From Alphaproteobacteria bacterium (lineage in GTDB: Bacteria > Pseudomonadota > Alphaproteobacteria > Rickettsiales > SXRF01): a stretch of DNA of 64,000 nucleotides. The stretch is from the NCBI GenBank assembly GCA_025360605.1, contig JANYBV010000052.1:62001-126000 (forward strand), in the 5' to 3' direction. Every line of letters begins with the position of its first letter. Position 1 is the first letter of the stretch. Shown piece after piece: positions 20,173-30,848 of the stretch. The position numbers and the translations under genes are program-made. A model generated the notes under the pieces. The model had not been told where the DNA came from, did not search any database, and worked only from the letters and a program-made list of their open reading frames with translations.

Positions 20173-21453
20173 TTAGAAGTTTTCTTTGAACCAACTCACC
20201 ACTTTGTCGAGCCCAAATGTCAGCCCTCCACGGTTGCGATGCTGATCAAACATTTGTTCTTCCATTGGTTTTTTTGTCACGTAATTCAACATACCCAATG
20301 CCGTTGAAAAGGCAGGGCCACTCACGGCTTCCGCTAATCCTGGCAACGGATGGGGACGGCCGAGGCGCACCTGCTTGCCCAACAGCGTCGCCGCCATTTC
20401 ACGCACACCGAGTAACTGGCTTGCACCACCGGTCAGCACAACACGCTTGCCCGCGTAGGTGCCGGCACCGCTCATGTCGATTTTACCACGGATCATTTCG
20501 AATATTTCCTCGATGCGAGGGCGGATAACCCCGATTAATATCGAACGCGGAACGGTGTTCACATCGTCGGATTCTTCCTCGCCCAGCTGCGGCACATCCA
20601 CCATCACATGGTCGTCGCTGGCGGTAGCGACCGCGCTCCCATGCAGGGTTTTGAGGCGTTCGGCATGCGAAAGGCTGGTGGATAAGCCACGGGCGATATC
20701 ATTGGTGACATGGATGCCGCCGATAGGAATCGCATCGGTATAGATGTTTTTGCCGCCGCCGAAGACGGTGAAGCTGGTGACGCCGCCGCCCATGTCCACG
20801 AGGGTCACGCCAAGCTGTTTTTCATCTTCTTCGAGGCAGGCCAGTGCCGACGCATATGGCGATGCCACATATTCCTGAACGTTCAGGTGGCAACGCGCCA
20901 CGCAATGCGCGAGGTTGCGGGTGATGCTGGGCAGGCCGGTAATGATGTGCAGGTCCGCGCCGAGTTTTTTACCGAACATTTTACGCGGGTCAACAATACC
21001 ACGCGCGCCATCAAGGTAATAAGAGATAGGCACACAGTGGATGATGTCGTGTTCGCTGTGCAGGATGCTGGCGCGCCCCTGCTCGATGATGTCCATGATG
21101 TCACGGTCGGTAACTTCTTCGCCGAGCATGGTCATTTCCACCGTCACATTGCGCGAGGTCAGGTTGCCGCCGGACAGACTGACCACGACATTTTCAACCG
21201 TTTCACCCGCCATCTGCTCCGCTGCATGCACCGCCGAGATGATCGACGCTTCGGCTTCGGCAAAATCGGTGATGATACCCGAGCGGATGCCCTTGGACAA
21301 ATAGTGGCCAATCCCCACAATTTTAATCTCGCCGGCAGAGTCGATATGGGCAATATAACAAGCAATTTTAGTGGTGCCGATATCTAATACGGTAATGCTT
21401 CCGGTGCCGGTTTTATGGGGAGTTTTGGTTGGTTTTGCCATAGTTAATATCAT
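20173..21453 (-). CDS. ftsA: Cell division protein FtsA
   Basis: Actin-like ATPase that tethers FtsZ to the membrane. The 426-residue protein has VLDIGTTKIACYIA (phosphate 1 loop) near residue 23, VVSLSGGN, the LVDMGGGVTSFTVF phosphate 2 loop, VLTGGASQLLG and a C-terminal amphipathic helix (DKVVSWFKENF) that binds the membrane. Two starts compete: the first ATG (21453) is close to AAAGAG, and a second at 21441 is rather far from it. It lies between ftsQ and ftsZ. Confidence 0.96.
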   Translation of the reverse strand: MILTMAKPTKTPHKTGTGSITVLDIGTTKIACYIAHIDSAGEIKIVGIGHYLSKGIRSGIITDFAEAEASIISAVHAAEQMAGETVENVVVSLSGGNLTSRNVTVEMTMLGEEVTDRDIMDIIEQGRASILHSEHDIIHCVPISYYLDGARGIVDPRKMFGKKLGADLHIITGLPSITRNLAHCVARCHLNVQEYVASPYASALACLEEDEKQLGVTLVDMGGGVTSFTVFGGGKNIYTDAIPIGGIHVTNDIARGLSTSLSHAERLKTLHGSAVATASDDHVMVDVPQLGEEESDDVNTVPRSILIGVIRPRIEEIFEMIRGKIDMSGAGTYAGKRVVLTGGASQLLGVREMAATLLGKQVRLGRPHPLPGLAEAVSGPAFSTALGMLNYVTKKPMEEQMFDQHRNRGGLTFGLDKVVSWFKENF

Positions 21454-21474
21454 ACTCTTTCTGTCTTCTGAAAC

Positions 21475-22356
21475 TCAGGTTTCTCTGGCGCTGCTGGTTT
21501 TAGGAGTCAGCTCTTCCGGTGCAACTTTAATAAACATCTTTCCTTCTAAACGCAAGTCAATCACTTTCACATCGCGCTCAAGTAATTGCTGGTGCGTTTC
21601 AGCATCGGCAAGGCGTTTCCACGCCTCAGCCGGATTACTTTCCGGCAAGCGTATTTCTACCACATCCCCCGATTTGATGGTCAGGCGAATGTTCCAGCGA
21701 CGGTCACTCACATAAATGGCTGCGGAAAAATGCTTGGCGAGATTCGGCTCAGCCGCCAGAATGGTCATAAGTTCTTTGACGTGCGCAGGCGCATCATCGC
21801 CGATGATCAGCGGCAAATGCTGATAGGGCGCAATCTCAATGCCGTTCATGACGACACCGTTATCATCCACCATCGCCATTTTATTGTGGTTCTGCCATAA
21901 CGCCACCGGCTCGCGCTCCACCACGCGCACATAAATAGTCCCCGGAAGCGAACGCTCCACCGCAGCAAATTTAATACTTTCAATCTTTTCCAGACGTTCG
22001 CGCATCTCGCGGATAGAAAAACGCAAAATCGGATCGCCTTTTTTAATACCAAGGGCTTTGTTGAGCTCTTCCATAGTGGTACGGTTGCGACCTTCAAGAT
22101 ACAGAGATTTCACGGCAAATCCGGCCTCTGCCGTCATCACATATGCGCCGTCAATGGTGGCCTGAATCGTGCGGGTAGCAGTGCTGGATTTCCAGAGCCA
22201 GAAGCCGCTGGCCGCCATGCCACTGACGACGAGACCACAGGTAATCCAGTACATCCGGCGCATGATGATTTTGCGCTTTTTACGGGCATTTTTCTCGCGC
22301 ATAATCTGCTGCGACTGGCGTTGTCTGGCGGTCATCCCTTCCGTTTTACGTGCCAT
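21475..22356 (-). CDS. ftsQ: Cell division protein FtsQ
   Basis: Bitopic divisome protein linking early and late division proteins. The N-terminal 35 residues are cytoplasmic and strongly basic (MREKNARKKRKIIMRR), then comes one membrane helix, a POTRA domain (about residues 75-150, with VKSLYLEGRNRTT) and a beta domain with PLIIGDDAP. Length 293 residues. The ddl stop lies 39 bases upstream and ftsA starts 21 bases downstream. Confidence 0.93.
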   Translation of the reverse strand: MARKTEGMTARQRQSQQIMREKNARKKRKIIMRRMYWITCGLVVSGMAASGFWLWKSSTATRTIQATIDGAYVMTAEAGFAVKSLYLEGRNRTTMEELNKALGIKKGDPILRFSIREMRERLEKIESIKFAAVERSLPGTIYVRVVEREPVALWQNHNKMAMVDDNGVVMNGIEIAPYQHLPLIIGDDAPAHVKELMTILAAEPNLAKHFSAAIYVSDRRWNIRLTIKSGDVVEIRLPESNPAEAWKRLADAETHQQLLERDVKVIDLRLEGKMFIKVAPEELTPKTSSARET

Positions 22357-22395
22357 AACCTACTCCGTACCCATTACATCCCGCGCCGCTGCGAT

Positions 22396-23337
22396 TTAAC
22401 TTCCCAGCCGTGCATCCTCTACCAGCATTTGTACCAGATTATTAAAGCTAATGCCAGCATGAGCCGCAATTTCCGGTGACAGTGATAAGGGGGTCATCCC
22501 CGGCTGGGTGTTCACTTCAAGCAGGTAGAAATATTTGCCGTCATAGCGGAAATCCGCACGCGACAGGCCGCGGCAGCCAAGCACCTGATGCGCTTTCAGC
22601 GCTAGCGCCATCACCTCACCATACTCCGCCTGTGCCAGCGGTGCGGGGCACAGATGCTCGGTTTTTCCATCAGTATATTTATTGGTGTAGTCATAAAATC
22701 CGGTCAGTGGACGGATTTCAGTCACGCCCATCGGCTTGCCATTCAACACCGCCACGGTAATCTCGCGGCCGGGGATGTATTCTTCCACCAGCCAGTAATC
22801 GTTAAACTGCGAACGCTCCGTCTCCGAGCCACTCTGGCGTTTAGCCGAATCGCGCGTGTCCATCAATACCGCCAAAGGACGGTTATCATCCGGCATGGCG
22901 ATATAAACGCCGACGCTCGAGCCCTCATTGGCGGGCTTCACCACGAAAGGGCGCTTCATCGGGTCGCCGCTGAAAAGCTCTTTGCGGCTAACGATCACGC
23001 CTTTAGGACAGCGTAAACCAGCCTGTTCAAACAATTTTTTAGCCATCGGCTTGTCCATGGCGATGGAGGAGGCCAGCACACCGGAATGGGTGTAGGGAAT
23101 GCGCAACAGCTCTAAAAGCCCCTGCATACAGCCATCTTCACCAAAGCGGCCATGCAGCGCGTTAAACACCATATCAGGTTTGAGCTTCTGTAGTTTTTCA
23201 GCAATATCCGGCTGCACGTCAATTTCAGTGACCTTATAACCTACCTCGCGCAGCGCTTTCGCACAGGAATCCCCCGATACCAGTGACACCTCGCGTTCCA
23301 CCGACCAACCACCTTTAAGTACTGCTACGTGTTTCAT
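22396..23337 (-). CDS. ddl: D-alanine--D-alanine ligase
   Basis: ATP-grasp ligase that joins two D-alanines for the end of the peptidoglycan stem peptide. The N-terminal VLKGGWSVEREVSLVSG and ALHGRFGEDGCMQGLLELL, then PFVVKPANEGSSVGVYI, EEYIPGREITVAVL and EVNTQPGMTPLSLSP, are all typical. Length 313 residues. AAGGA lies six bases before the start and overlaps the murB stop region, so translation is probably coupled. Confidence 0.96.
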   Translation of the reverse strand: MKHVAVLKGGWSVEREVSLVSGDSCAKALREVGYKVTEIDVQPDIAEKLQKLKPDMVFNALHGRFGEDGCMQGLLELLRIPYTHSGVLASSIAMDKPMAKKLFEQAGLRCPKGVIVSRKELFSGDPMKRPFVVKPANEGSSVGVYIAMPDDNRPLAVLMDTRDSAKRQSGSETERSQFNDYWLVEEYIPGREITVAVLNGKPMGVTEIRPLTGFYDYTNKYTDGKTEHLCPAPLAQAEYGEVMALALKAHQVLGCRGLSRADFRYDGKYFYLLEVNTQPGMTPLSLSPEIAAHAGISFNNLVQMLVEDARLGS

Positions 23338-23339
23338 GC

Positions 23340-24278
23340 TTATTCCTTATCTCCATACACGCCTATGCGCTTGATTTCCCATTCCAGAGTCACACCGCTG
23401 TGCGCGAACACGCGGCGGCGGACTTCTTCCCCTAAACTCTCCAGATCACGCGCGGTCGCATTGCCGGTGTTGATCAGAAAATTACAATGTTTTTCGGATA
23501 CTTGCGCACCGCCAACGGCGAGTCCGCGGCACCCCGCCTGATCCACCAGCTCCCATGCCTTGTGGCCTTCAGGATTTTTAAACGTGCTGCCGCCAGTGCG
23601 CGAACGAATGGGTTGCGTGTCCTCCCGCGAGGCGCTTATTTCCTGCATCTTGCAGCTGATTGCAGCGCTATCGCCTTTGTGCGCCTGCAACAGCGCGCGC
23701 GCTACAATCGCTCCTGCCGGAAGGCTGCTATGGCGATAGGTAAAGCCGAGGTTTTTATTGGTTACGGTGCGGATGGTGCCGTCGCGTTCCACGATATCCG
23801 CTTCCACCAGCACATGCGCCATGTCGTTGCCATACGCCCCGCCGTTCATGCACACAGCCCCGCCGATCGTCCCCGGAATGCCGCAAAGGAATTCCACACC
23901 GGCAAGTCCGGCTTCGCAGGCATACAGCGCTACGTTCTGGTCAAGAGCGGCAGCGCCCGCCGAAAGTAATTCGCCGTTATGGGACACGGATGCAAAACCA
24001 CGCCCGAGTTTAATCACCACGCCCTGAATGCCACCATCGCGCACGATAAGGTTGGAACCCACACCTAGCACCGTAAGCGGAATATCCAGCGGCAACAGCT
24101 TCAGGAAAGCGGAAAGATCATCGGCATTTTCAGGCCGGAACAACCACTCGGCAGGCCCGCCGACACGAAACCAGTTGGTTTTCGATAAATCGGCATTCTC
24201 GCGCAGGCGGTCACGGAACGGCTCAAACGCCGCACTGCGCAAAGGATGACCATCCACCGCTTTTTTCACTGCCATCAT
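23340..24278 (-). CDS. murB: UDP-N-acetylenolpyruvoylglucosamine reductase MurB
   Basis: FAD enzyme that reduces the enolpyruvyl group to give UDP-MurNAc. The FAD-binding segments are [25 protein letters not shown], and [24 protein letters not shown] and [24 protein letters not shown] give the active-site region. The start at 24278 ([10 protein letters not shown]) forms an ATGA overlap with the murC stop. An open frame runs 19 codons further up but lies inside murC. Length 312 residues. Confidence 0.95.
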   Translation of the reverse strand: MMAVKKAVDGHPLRSAAFEPFRDRLRENADLSKTNWFRVGGPAEWLFRPENADDLSAFLKLLPLDIPLTVLGVGSNLIVRDGGIQGVVIKLGRGFASVSHNGELLSAGAAALDQNVALYACEAGLAGVEFLCGIPGTIGGAVCMNGGAYGNDMAHVLVEADIVERDGTIRTVTNKNLGFTYRHSSLPAGAIVARALLQAHKGDSAAISCKMQEISASREDTQPIRSRTGGSTFKNPEGHKAWELVDQAGCRGLAVGGAQVSEKHCNFLINTGNATARDLESLGEEVRRRVFAHSGVTLEWEIKRIGVYGDKE

Positions 24279-25726
24279 GAGGCTGCTTTCTTTTGATTCA
24301 GCTTCTCCAGTTCTTGCGGCAGTGCGTACGCCCATTTAGTGATAGACCCCGCACCGAGGCACACCACCATGTCACCTGCCTGCGCCACCGAAGCCACCAT
24401 TTTGGCGAGTGCTTCATGTGATTCCAGTTTCAGTACATGGCGATGTCCGGCGGATTGCAACCCTTCAATAATTTTTTCCGCCGTGATGCCTTCAATCGGG
24501 TCTTCACCCGCACTGTAAATATCGGCGACCAGAACCGTATCGGCATCGTTGAAGCAGGTGCAGAACTCATCCATCAGGTCACGTACACGGGTGTAGCGGT
24601 GCGGCTGCACGACAGCAATGACCTTACCGTTACCGCCGCTTTGGGCAGCGCGGGCAGCTTTGAGCGTGGCGGCGATTTCCACCGGATGGTGGCCGTAATC
24701 GTCTATGACCGTGATGCCAAGGCCAACACCGGTTTTAGTGAAGCGGCGTTTCACACCGTCGAAATCGCCCAGACCTTTGAGGATAATCTCGTCCGAAAGC
24801 TTCAGCTCGCGGGCAATGGCAATCACCGCCAGCGAATTGCGGATATTGTGGTGGCCGTGCATAGGCAGCAAAATATTTTTAAGCACATGGCTAGATTCGT
24901 TGTTGCGCCCCACCATTTCTACATCGAACATTTCACCGTCTGCCGACGAACGGATATTAAACGCGCGGATATCCGCCTGTGGATTCATGCCGTAGGTGAT
25001 GATGCGGCGGTCGGTGATGCGTGCGGCTAGCGCTTGCACTTCGGGATGGTCGGTACACAATACGGCAAAGCCGTAAAACGGCAGGTTGGTGAGGAATGTC
25101 TGGTAGGCTGCTTTGGCATTCTCAAACGAACCATAGTGATCGAGATGCTCGGGGTCGATGTTGGTGACAATTGCAATGGTGGCAGGCAGGCGCAGGAAAC
25201 TGCCGTCCGATTCATCGGACTCCACCACCATCCATTCACCCGCGCCGAGATAGGCGTTGGTGCCGCGTGAATTGATGATGCCGCCGTTGATCACGGTGGG
25301 TTGCATATTCGCTGCTTCGAGCATGGATGCGGTGAGCGCCGTGGTCGTGGTTTTTCCGTGCGTACCGCCAACAGCAATCGCTATTTTAAAGCGCATCAGT
25401 TCCGCCAGCATTTCCGCACGGCGCACGACCGGAAGACGTAAACTACGTGCCGCCACCATTTCAGGATTGTCAGCGCGGATGGCCGATGACACCACCAGCA
25501 CCGAAGCGTTTTCCACATGCTCGGCTTTGTGGCCGATCAGCACGTTGATGCCTTTTTCTTTCAGGCGCTGGGTGTTGTAACTTTCAGATGCGTCCGAGCC
25601 CTGCACTTTATAGCCGAGGTTATGCAGCACCTCGGCGATGCCGCTCATACCGATGCCGCCAATACCTACGAAGTGGAGAATGCCGACATCAAGCGGCAGT
25701 TTATGGGAAATGGGAAAGGATTTCAT
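24275..25726 (-). CDS. murC: UDP-N-acetylmuramate--L-alanine ligase MurC
   Basis: Adds L-alanine to UDP-MurNAc, the first amino acid of the stem peptide. The 483-residue protein has the N-terminal Rossmann motif [14 protein letters not shown], the ATP-binding [11 protein letters not shown] near residue 120, [10 protein letters not shown], and the C-terminal [18 protein letters not shown]. It overlaps murG and murB by ATGA junctions on both sides, so translation of the three is likely coupled. Confidence 0.97.
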   Translation of the reverse strand: MKSFPISHKLPLDVGILHFVGIGGIGMSGIAEVLHNLGYKVQGSDASESYNTQRLKEKGINVLIGHKAEHVENASVLVVSSAIRADNPEMVAARSLRLPVVRRAEMLAELMRFKIAIAVGGTHGKTTTTALTASMLEAANMQPTVINGGIINSRGTNAYLGAGEWMVVESDESDGSFLRLPATIAIVTNIDPEHLDHYGSFENAKAAYQTFLTNLPFYGFAVLCTDHPEVQALAARITDRRIITYGMNPQADIRAFNIRSSADGEMFDVEMVGRNNESSHVLKNILLPMHGHHNIRNSLAVIAIARELKLSDEIILKGLGDFDGVKRRFTKTGVGLGITVIDDYGHHPVEIAATLKAARAAQSGGNGKVIAVVQPHRYTRVRDLMDEFCTCFNDADTVLVADIYSAGEDPIEGITAEKIIEGLQSAGHRHVLKLESHEALAKMVASVAQAGDMVVCLGAGSITKWAYALPQELEKLNQKKAAS

Positions 25727-26925
25727 GCAGCCTCCATAGCGGATGACGGATGGCGGGTGACGGTTGAGGGAATGGCATGGCTTTCATGCGGCATTACCTG
25801 ACCATTACCAGCCATGGTTAATACAAGCGATGCCAGCTTTTCAGCAGCATCAGGGGAACCTAAACGTTTGGCGTTCTCGGCGGCTTTGCCAAGGGTTGCC
25901 GGTGCGGTGAGGAAAGCTTCAAGGCGCGCCGCCAGTGACGCTGCGGTGAATCCGTCCTGCGTCATCACCCAGCCACCACCCACATCTTCAAACGCGTTGG
26001 CATTGAAATACTGGTGGTTGTCCATCGCCGTTGGCAAGGGTACTAAAATCGCAGGGCGGCCCGCCGCCGATAGTTCGGAAATGGTGGATGCACCCGAACG
26101 CGCGATCACCAGATGGCACGCGGCAAGACGCGCAGGCAGGTCGACGAAGAAGCTGGCGATGTCGACGCTGACACCTAATGTTTCATAAGCCGCTTTGGTA
26201 GCTTCAATATCCGCTTCCCTGCACTGCTGGTCGATACGCACGCGTGAGCGCAAATTGGCAGGCAACAACGCAATCGCCTGCGGCACCACTTCGGAAAACA
26301 CGGATGCACCAAGACTGCCACCCGTGACCAGTATGTTCATTTTACCATCGGTGCCTACACTAGCATACGGCACGTTGCGAAGCGCACGCACGCTTAAGCG
26401 CACCGGATTGCCCGTCATCACGGTTTTGGTTTTGTCTTTGTCCGCCAGCATCTGCGTCACCGGAAAGGACGTGGCGATAGACTTCACGCGCCCAGCCAGC
26501 AGGCGGTTGGCGCGGCCCAGCACCGAGTTCTGTTCATGAATAACGGTAGGGACGCCCAAATTAGCCGCGCCAAACACCGTAGGGAAAGAAGGATAGCCGC
26601 CAAAGCCCACCACCACTTTCGGGTTGAGCTGGCGGAGTATTTTACGCGCCTGTATAATCCCGATGAGCAGGCAGGCCGCTCCCATGGCTTTGTGGAAAAG
26701 GCTGCCTCCGATGGTTCCCGCGCGGATGGTACGCTTTTCAATTTTTGACAACGTGCCGGTAGCGATATTGCCAAAGCGCGAATCGGTGACCAGAATCACC
26801 TTTTGCCCCTGCGCTATTAATATTTCCGCCAAGGCCTCAGCCGGAAAGATGTGTCCGCCCGTGCCGCCAGCCGCAAGGACTACCGGCCTTTGCCTGTCTT
26901 GAAGGTTTGTGTCACCCAATGCCAT
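25723..26925 (-). CDS. murG: Lipid II-forming GlcNAc transferase MurG
   Basis: Peripheral membrane glycosyltransferase (GT28) that transfers GlcNAc from UDP-GlcNAc to lipid I. The first glycine-rich loop [15 protein letters not shown] lies near residue 20, then [23 protein letters not shown] and the donor-site segments [16 protein letters not shown] and SGASTISEL with [10 protein letters not shown]. Length 400 residues, longer than E. coli (355) by a C-terminal tail that ends with a Ser/Thr/His-rich stretch. It overlaps murC by ATGA. Confidence 0.96.
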   Translation of the reverse strand: MALGDTNLQDRQRPVVLAAGGTGGHIFPAEALAEILIAQGQKVILVTDSRFGNIATGTLSKIEKRTIRAGTIGGSLFHKAMGAACLLIGIIQARKILRQLNPKVVVGFGGYPSFPTVFGAANLGVPTVIHEQNSVLGRANRLLAGRVKSIATSFPVTQMLADKDKTKTVMTGNPVRLSVRALRNVPYASVGTDGKMNILVTGGSLGASVFSEVVPQAIALLPANLRSRVRIDQQCREADIEATKAAYETLGVSVDIASFFVDLPARLAACHLVIARSGASTISELSAAGRPAILVPLPTAMDNHQYFNANAFEDVGGGWVMTQDGFTAASLAARLEAFLTAPATLGKAAENAKRLGSPDAAEKLASLVLTMAGNGQVMPHESHAIPSTVTRHPSSAMEAA

Positions 26926-26936
26926 CGCTGCACCTA

Positions 26937-27179
26937 TTACTTACGTTTAAAATATTTGTAAATACCTGCTATACTAATCAATGCCCACGCTGCTTCAAGC
27001 ATAAACGCAGATAAATTCCAGTCGATCAGCAAAGAAAGCATCAGCAGCACCGACCCCGCCAGATTCAGCCCGAGATAACACAGGCTGGAATGCACCATCT
27101 GCTCCTTCTGCAACAGGTAGTAGGCGACGAGAAAACACACCACGCCGGTATTGCCAAGGATATTTGCTGCTACTTCCAT
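26937..27179 (-). CDS. Small CBU_0592-like membrane protein
   Basis: An 80-residue protein with three hydrophobic helices: GNTGVVCFLVAYYLLQ, LCYLGLNLAGSVLLMLSLLI, and LEAAWALISIAGIYKYF, ending in a basic KRK. The pattern matches the small CBU_0592-type membrane family of unknown function. It is set between ftsW (51 bases before) and murG (11 bases after), in the same direction, so it is expressed with the division operon. That position suggests, but does not show, a role in lipid II handling or the divisome. Confidence 0.78.
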   Translation of the reverse strand: MEVAANILGNTGVVCFLVAYYLLQKEQMVHSSLCYLGLNLAGSVLLMLSLLIDWNLSAFMLEAAWALISIAGIYKYFKRK

Positions 27180-27230
27180 TGGATAGACCCTAGCGAGGAT
27201 TTTGCCGCAAGCCTACTAAATTATAAAGTT

Positions 27231-28346
27231 TTATCGTTGCTGGCCAAACCGCCGTCGGGTCAGCGCCAGCATCATACCCATCCCAAGGGCGATCGCTACT
27301 ACCGACGAGCCCCCATAACTCAAAAACGGCAGGGTCATACCCTTAGCCGGAAACAGGTTCACGGCCACACCCATATTGATCGAGGACTGGATACCGAATT
27401 GCGATAAAATACCCGCCACCGCCAGCACCACAAACAGGTCATTTTCCTCACGCACACGGTTTAACCCACGCAACACCACAAAAGCGAACAGGCTTAAGAT
27501 AAACAGGCAGACGATCACACCGAATTCTTCCCCCGCCACCGCAAATATAAAATCGGTGTGTGAATCGGGGATAAACTGCTTCACCTCGCCTTCCCCCGGC
27601 CCGCGCCCGAGCAACCCGCCATTGCGGAAGGCTTCCAGCGAGCGCCCAATCTGGTAATTGTCACCGGCGGCAGGATCAAGAAAGTTATTGATGCGCTTGG
27701 CAACGTGCGGGAACACATGATACGCGCCGAATACGCCCAGAGTCCCCATCACCACCATAATAAACACCCATAAAAACGGCAGGCCGGAAATGAACAGCTG
27801 GATGGCCCACATGCTGGTGACGGTGAGTGTCATGCCTATATCCGGCTGGATGACCAGCAGCATCACCACCAGCACATACAACCCAACGGCAAAACGATAG
27901 CCCGGAAAGTCAAGGCGGCGGTGTTTTTCCGAACATACCCACGCCATCACCACCGCAAAGCATGGCTTCATAAATTCCGACGGTTGGATGGAAATACCCG
28001 CAATATCAATCCAGCGGTGTGCGCCTTTGGTTTGCACGCCGATCACCGGCACCAGCACCATGAGCGCAATGCTGCAACAAAACCCGACCACAGCAAGGCG
28101 GCGTATCGCCACCGGCGGTAGTAGCGACACCACAAACATAGTCGCCAGCGCCAGCAACAAAAACACCTGATGGCGATGGACAAAATAGAAAGCGGGAAGA
28201 TCAAGACGACGCGCCACCGGAGGGCTGCCAGCCGTTACCAGAATAGAGCCAATGGCCACCAGTAATAATAACGCAAACACGTTCAGACGGTCTACCGTCC
28301 ACCACCAACGCCCCATCAGGCTTAAATTCGTGCGGTCAAATCGCAT
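27231..28346 (-). CDS. ftsW: SEDS peptidoglycan polymerase FtsW
   Basis: Septal glycosyltransferase that polymerises lipid II together with FtsI. The 371-residue protein has about ten membrane helices. SEDS hallmarks are GVQTKGAHRWIDIAGISIQPSE near the middle, VIQPDIGMTLT, the long loop with the FRNGGLLGRGPGEGEVKQFIPDSHTDFIFAV stretch in two parts, and PFLSYGGSSVVA near the end. The start at 28346 ([10 protein letters not shown]) overlaps murD by 11 bases; an ATG 12 codons upstream lies deeper in murD. Confidence 0.96.
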   Translation of the reverse strand: MRFDRTNLSLMGRWWWTVDRLNVFALLLLVAIGSILVTAGSPPVARRLDLPAFYFVHRHQVFLLLALATMFVVSLLPPVAIRRLAVVGFCCSIALMVLVPVIGVQTKGAHRWIDIAGISIQPSEFMKPCFAVVMAWVCSEKHRRLDFPGYRFAVGLYVLVVMLLVIQPDIGMTLTVTSMWAIQLFISGLPFLWVFIMVVMGTLGVFGAYHVFPHVAKRINNFLDPAAGDNYQIGRSLEAFRNGGLLGRGPGEGEVKQFIPDSHTDFIFAVAGEEFGVIVCLFILSLFAFVVLRGLNRVREENDLFVVLAVAGILSQFGIQSSINMGVAVNLFPAKGMTLPFLSYGGSSVVAIALGMGMMLALTRRRFGQQR

Positions 28347-29763
28347 GTTTGTTACGCCCTCCCGAGTGATCGGCTTCCACATCGCTTACTAACTGGCAAA
28401 AAATATCCCCACGCTCTTCAAAACTTTTGAACTGGTCGAATGAGGCGCACGCAGGCGACAAAAGCACCACGGCGTTTTTCTTACCTTGTTCGAAGGCCAT
28501 GTCAGCGGATTGCTTTACGGCTTCTTTCAGCGTTCCGCAGCGCGTGTACGGCACCTTGCCTTCAAGTGTTTTTGCAAATTCGTCTTCCGCCGCACCGATT
28601 AAAAACGCGTGAATGACATGCGGGAAATACTCGCCGAGCGTAGCAATGCCACCGGCTTTGGGTTTGCCTCCGGCAATCCAGTAAATCTCGTGATACGGTG
28701 CAAGGGCATTGGCGGTGGCATCGGCGTTGGTGGCCTTGCTGTCATTGATGAAGCGCACATTACCAATAGTGGCAGCCAGTTGCAAACGGTGGCGCAGGCC
28801 TGCGAAACTTTGCATGGCTTTATAAATCACCTCGGCGGACACACCGCACGCGCGGCAGGTGGCATAGGCGACTATTGCATTCTGCCAGTTGTGACGGCCC
28901 GTCAGCGTGGCGATGGCAGACAGCGGCATCGGCGATAATGCGTTAGGCATGATGGTTGACTTATCATAAATAATGCCTTCTTTCGCATACACGCCAGAAG
29001 CCAAAACCTGCTGGCTGGACACTTCCACCACCTTGCGCGCACCGGATGCTGCCCACTGGCTGATCGATTTAGTGTACTCGTCATCCACCGCAATCACCGC
29101 CGTATCGTCTTTGGTCTGGCGTTCGAAGATATGTTTTTTGGCGGCGATATAGCCTTCCATTGAACCGTGGCGGTCGAGATGGTCGGGCGTGACATTCAAA
29201 AACGCCGCCACGTTAAAGCGCGTGGTTTTGATTAAATCTAGCTGATAGGAAGACAGCTCCAGAACATAAATACCATCTGCACCCAGCGGGTTCAGCGACA
29301 GTGCCGCCGTACCGAGATTGCCACCGACTTCCACCTTCAGTCCGGCGGATTTTAAAATATGACCAATCAGGGTGGTGGTGGTGGATTTTCCATTCGTGCC
29401 GGTAATGGCGACATAGCGCGCTTTCGGGCAGGCATTGAACAATAATTCAATATCGCCGATGACGGGGCAGTTTGCTTTGTACGCCGCATCTACAATCGCA
29501 TGTGGCTTGGGGTGCGTGAGCGGAACGCCCGGACTCAGCACCAGCGCTTTCATCTGCGCCCATGGCCAATCGGCGAACGGCTGCGTGTGGATGATGCCTT
29601 TGCCCGCCATGGCGGTTTTGCATTTCTCGATGGATTTCAGATCGTCGTCGGCGATGTACACATGCGCGCCACCCGCCAGCAAGGCGGCAACCGTCGCCTC
29701 CCCTGCCTTACCAAGGCCAAAGACACCAATGTTCTGATTCGCGTAGTGCGTAACCGTGATCAT
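28336..29763 (-). CDS. murD: UDP-N-acetylmuramoylalanine--D-glutamate ligase MurD
   Basis: Adds D-glutamate to UDP-MurNAc-L-Ala. N-terminal NVG-type loop [12 protein letters not shown] near residue 15, ATP loop [17 protein letters not shown] near residue 117, [11 protein letters not shown] and [15 protein letters not shown] for substrate binding, and [22 protein letters not shown] at the end, which is the C-terminal MurD signature. Length 475 residues. It overlaps mraY by ATGA and ftsW by 11 bases. Confidence 0.97.
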   Translation of the reverse strand: MITVTHYANQNIGVFGLGKAGEATVAALLAGGAHVYIADDDLKSIEKCKTAMAGKGIIHTQPFADWPWAQMKALVLSPGVPLTHPKPHAIVDAAYKANCPVIGDIELLFNACPKARYVAITGTNGKSTTTTLIGHILKSAGLKVEVGGNLGTAALSLNPLGADGIYVLELSSYQLDLIKTTRFNVAAFLNVTPDHLDRHGSMEGYIAAKKHIFERQTKDDTAVIAVDDEYTKSISQWAASGARKVVEVSSQQVLASGVYAKEGIIYDKSTIMPNALSPMPLSAIATLTGRHNWQNAIVAYATCRACGVSAEVIYKAMQSFAGLRHRLQLAATIGNVRFINDSKATNADATANALAPYHEIYWIAGGKPKAGGIATLGEYFPHVIHAFLIGAAEDEFAKTLEGKVPYTRCGTLKEAVKQSADMAFEQGKKNAVVLLSPACASFDQFKSFEERGDIFCQLVSDVEADHSGGRNKHAI

Positions 29764-30848
29764 CTCAGTTTCAATGTTGCAAGTCCAAGCAGGGCAAAAA
29801 TACAGGCAATAATCCAGAAACGAATTACAATGGTCGGCTCTTTCCAGCCCAGCTTTTCAAAGTGGTGATGGATAGGAGCCATTTTAAACACGCGCTTGCC
29901 GGTGGTTTTAAACGAAATCACCTGAATGATAACCGACAATGCTTCCATCACGAATAAGCCGCCAATGATGGATAGAACAAATTCATGGCGTGTAATGACG
30001 CTGATCGCACCCAGCGCGCCGCCGCAGGCAAGACTTCCGGTGTCGCCCATGAACACCTGCGCAGGGGGCGCATTGAACCATAAAAAACCAAGGCTTGCTC
30101 CCACCAGCGCCGAACAAAAAACCGCCAGCTCACCCGAACCCGGAACAAAATGCAGTTGCAGGTAATTGGCAAACACGGCGTTGCCCACCAGATAGGCAAT
30201 CAGCGCAAAACAACCCGACACAATCATAATAGGTACAATGACGAGGCCGTCCAGACCGTCGGTAAAATTCACCGCATTAGACGCTCCAACCATTACGATC
30301 ATGACGAAGGGGATGTAAAGGATACCTGCATCCAGCAGTACGTTTTTGAAAAATGGAACGGTAATTTGTCCCGCGAGGTTAGCAGGTGCAATCGACTCGA
30401 TGATGTAGCCTGCGAGAACGGATATCACGGCCTGAAACACAAGTTTACGACGCGAAGAAAGCCCCTTAGGGTTTTTCTTCGTCAGTTTCATGTAATCATC
30501 TACAAAACCAATTGCACCGAATCCAAGCGTAACCACAATCACCAGCCAGATATACGGATTGGTCAGGTCGGCCCACAATAAGGTCGACACTACTACCGAC
30601 AGTAGAATCATTACCCCACCCATGGTCGGTGTGCCTTTTTTGGTAAGCAGATGCGATTCAGGGCCATCAAGGCGAATCGGCTGACCTTCGGATTGTTTGG
30701 ATTTCAGCCAGCGGATAATTTTGGGGCCAAAATAAAAACTTAAGATCAGCGCCGTGAATACCGCGCCGCCACTGCGGAATGTAAGATAACGGAAAAGGTT
30801 GAAAGGGCCGAACTGCGCAGAAAATTGAACCAGCAGATTATACAGCAT
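29760..30848 (-). CDS. mraY: Phospho-MurNAc-pentapeptide transferase MraY
   Basis: Makes lipid I by moving phospho-MurNAc-pentapeptide onto undecaprenyl phosphate. The 362-residue protein has about ten membrane helices with the catalytic segments [32 protein letters not shown] and the HHHFE motif in [13 protein letters not shown]. It starts inside the end of murF (11-base overlap) and ends in an ATGA overlap with murD. Confidence 0.97.
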   Translation of the reverse strand: MLYNLLVQFSAQFGPFNLFRYLTFRSGGAVFTALILSFYFGPKIIRWLKSKQSEGQPIRLDGPESHLLTKKGTPTMGGVMILLSVVVSTLLWADLTNPYIWLVIVVTLGFGAIGFVDDYMKLTKKNPKGLSSRRKLVFQAVISVLAGYIIESIAPANLAGQITVPFFKNVLLDAGILYIPFVMIVMVGASNAVNFTDGLDGLVIVPIMIVSGCFALIAYLVGNAVFANYLQLHFVPGSGELAVFCSALVGASLGFLWFNAPPAQVFMGDTGSLACGGALGAISVITRHEFVLSIIGGLFVMEALSVIIQVISFKTTGKRVFKMAPIHHHFEKLGWKEPTIVIRFWIIACIFALLGLATLKLR

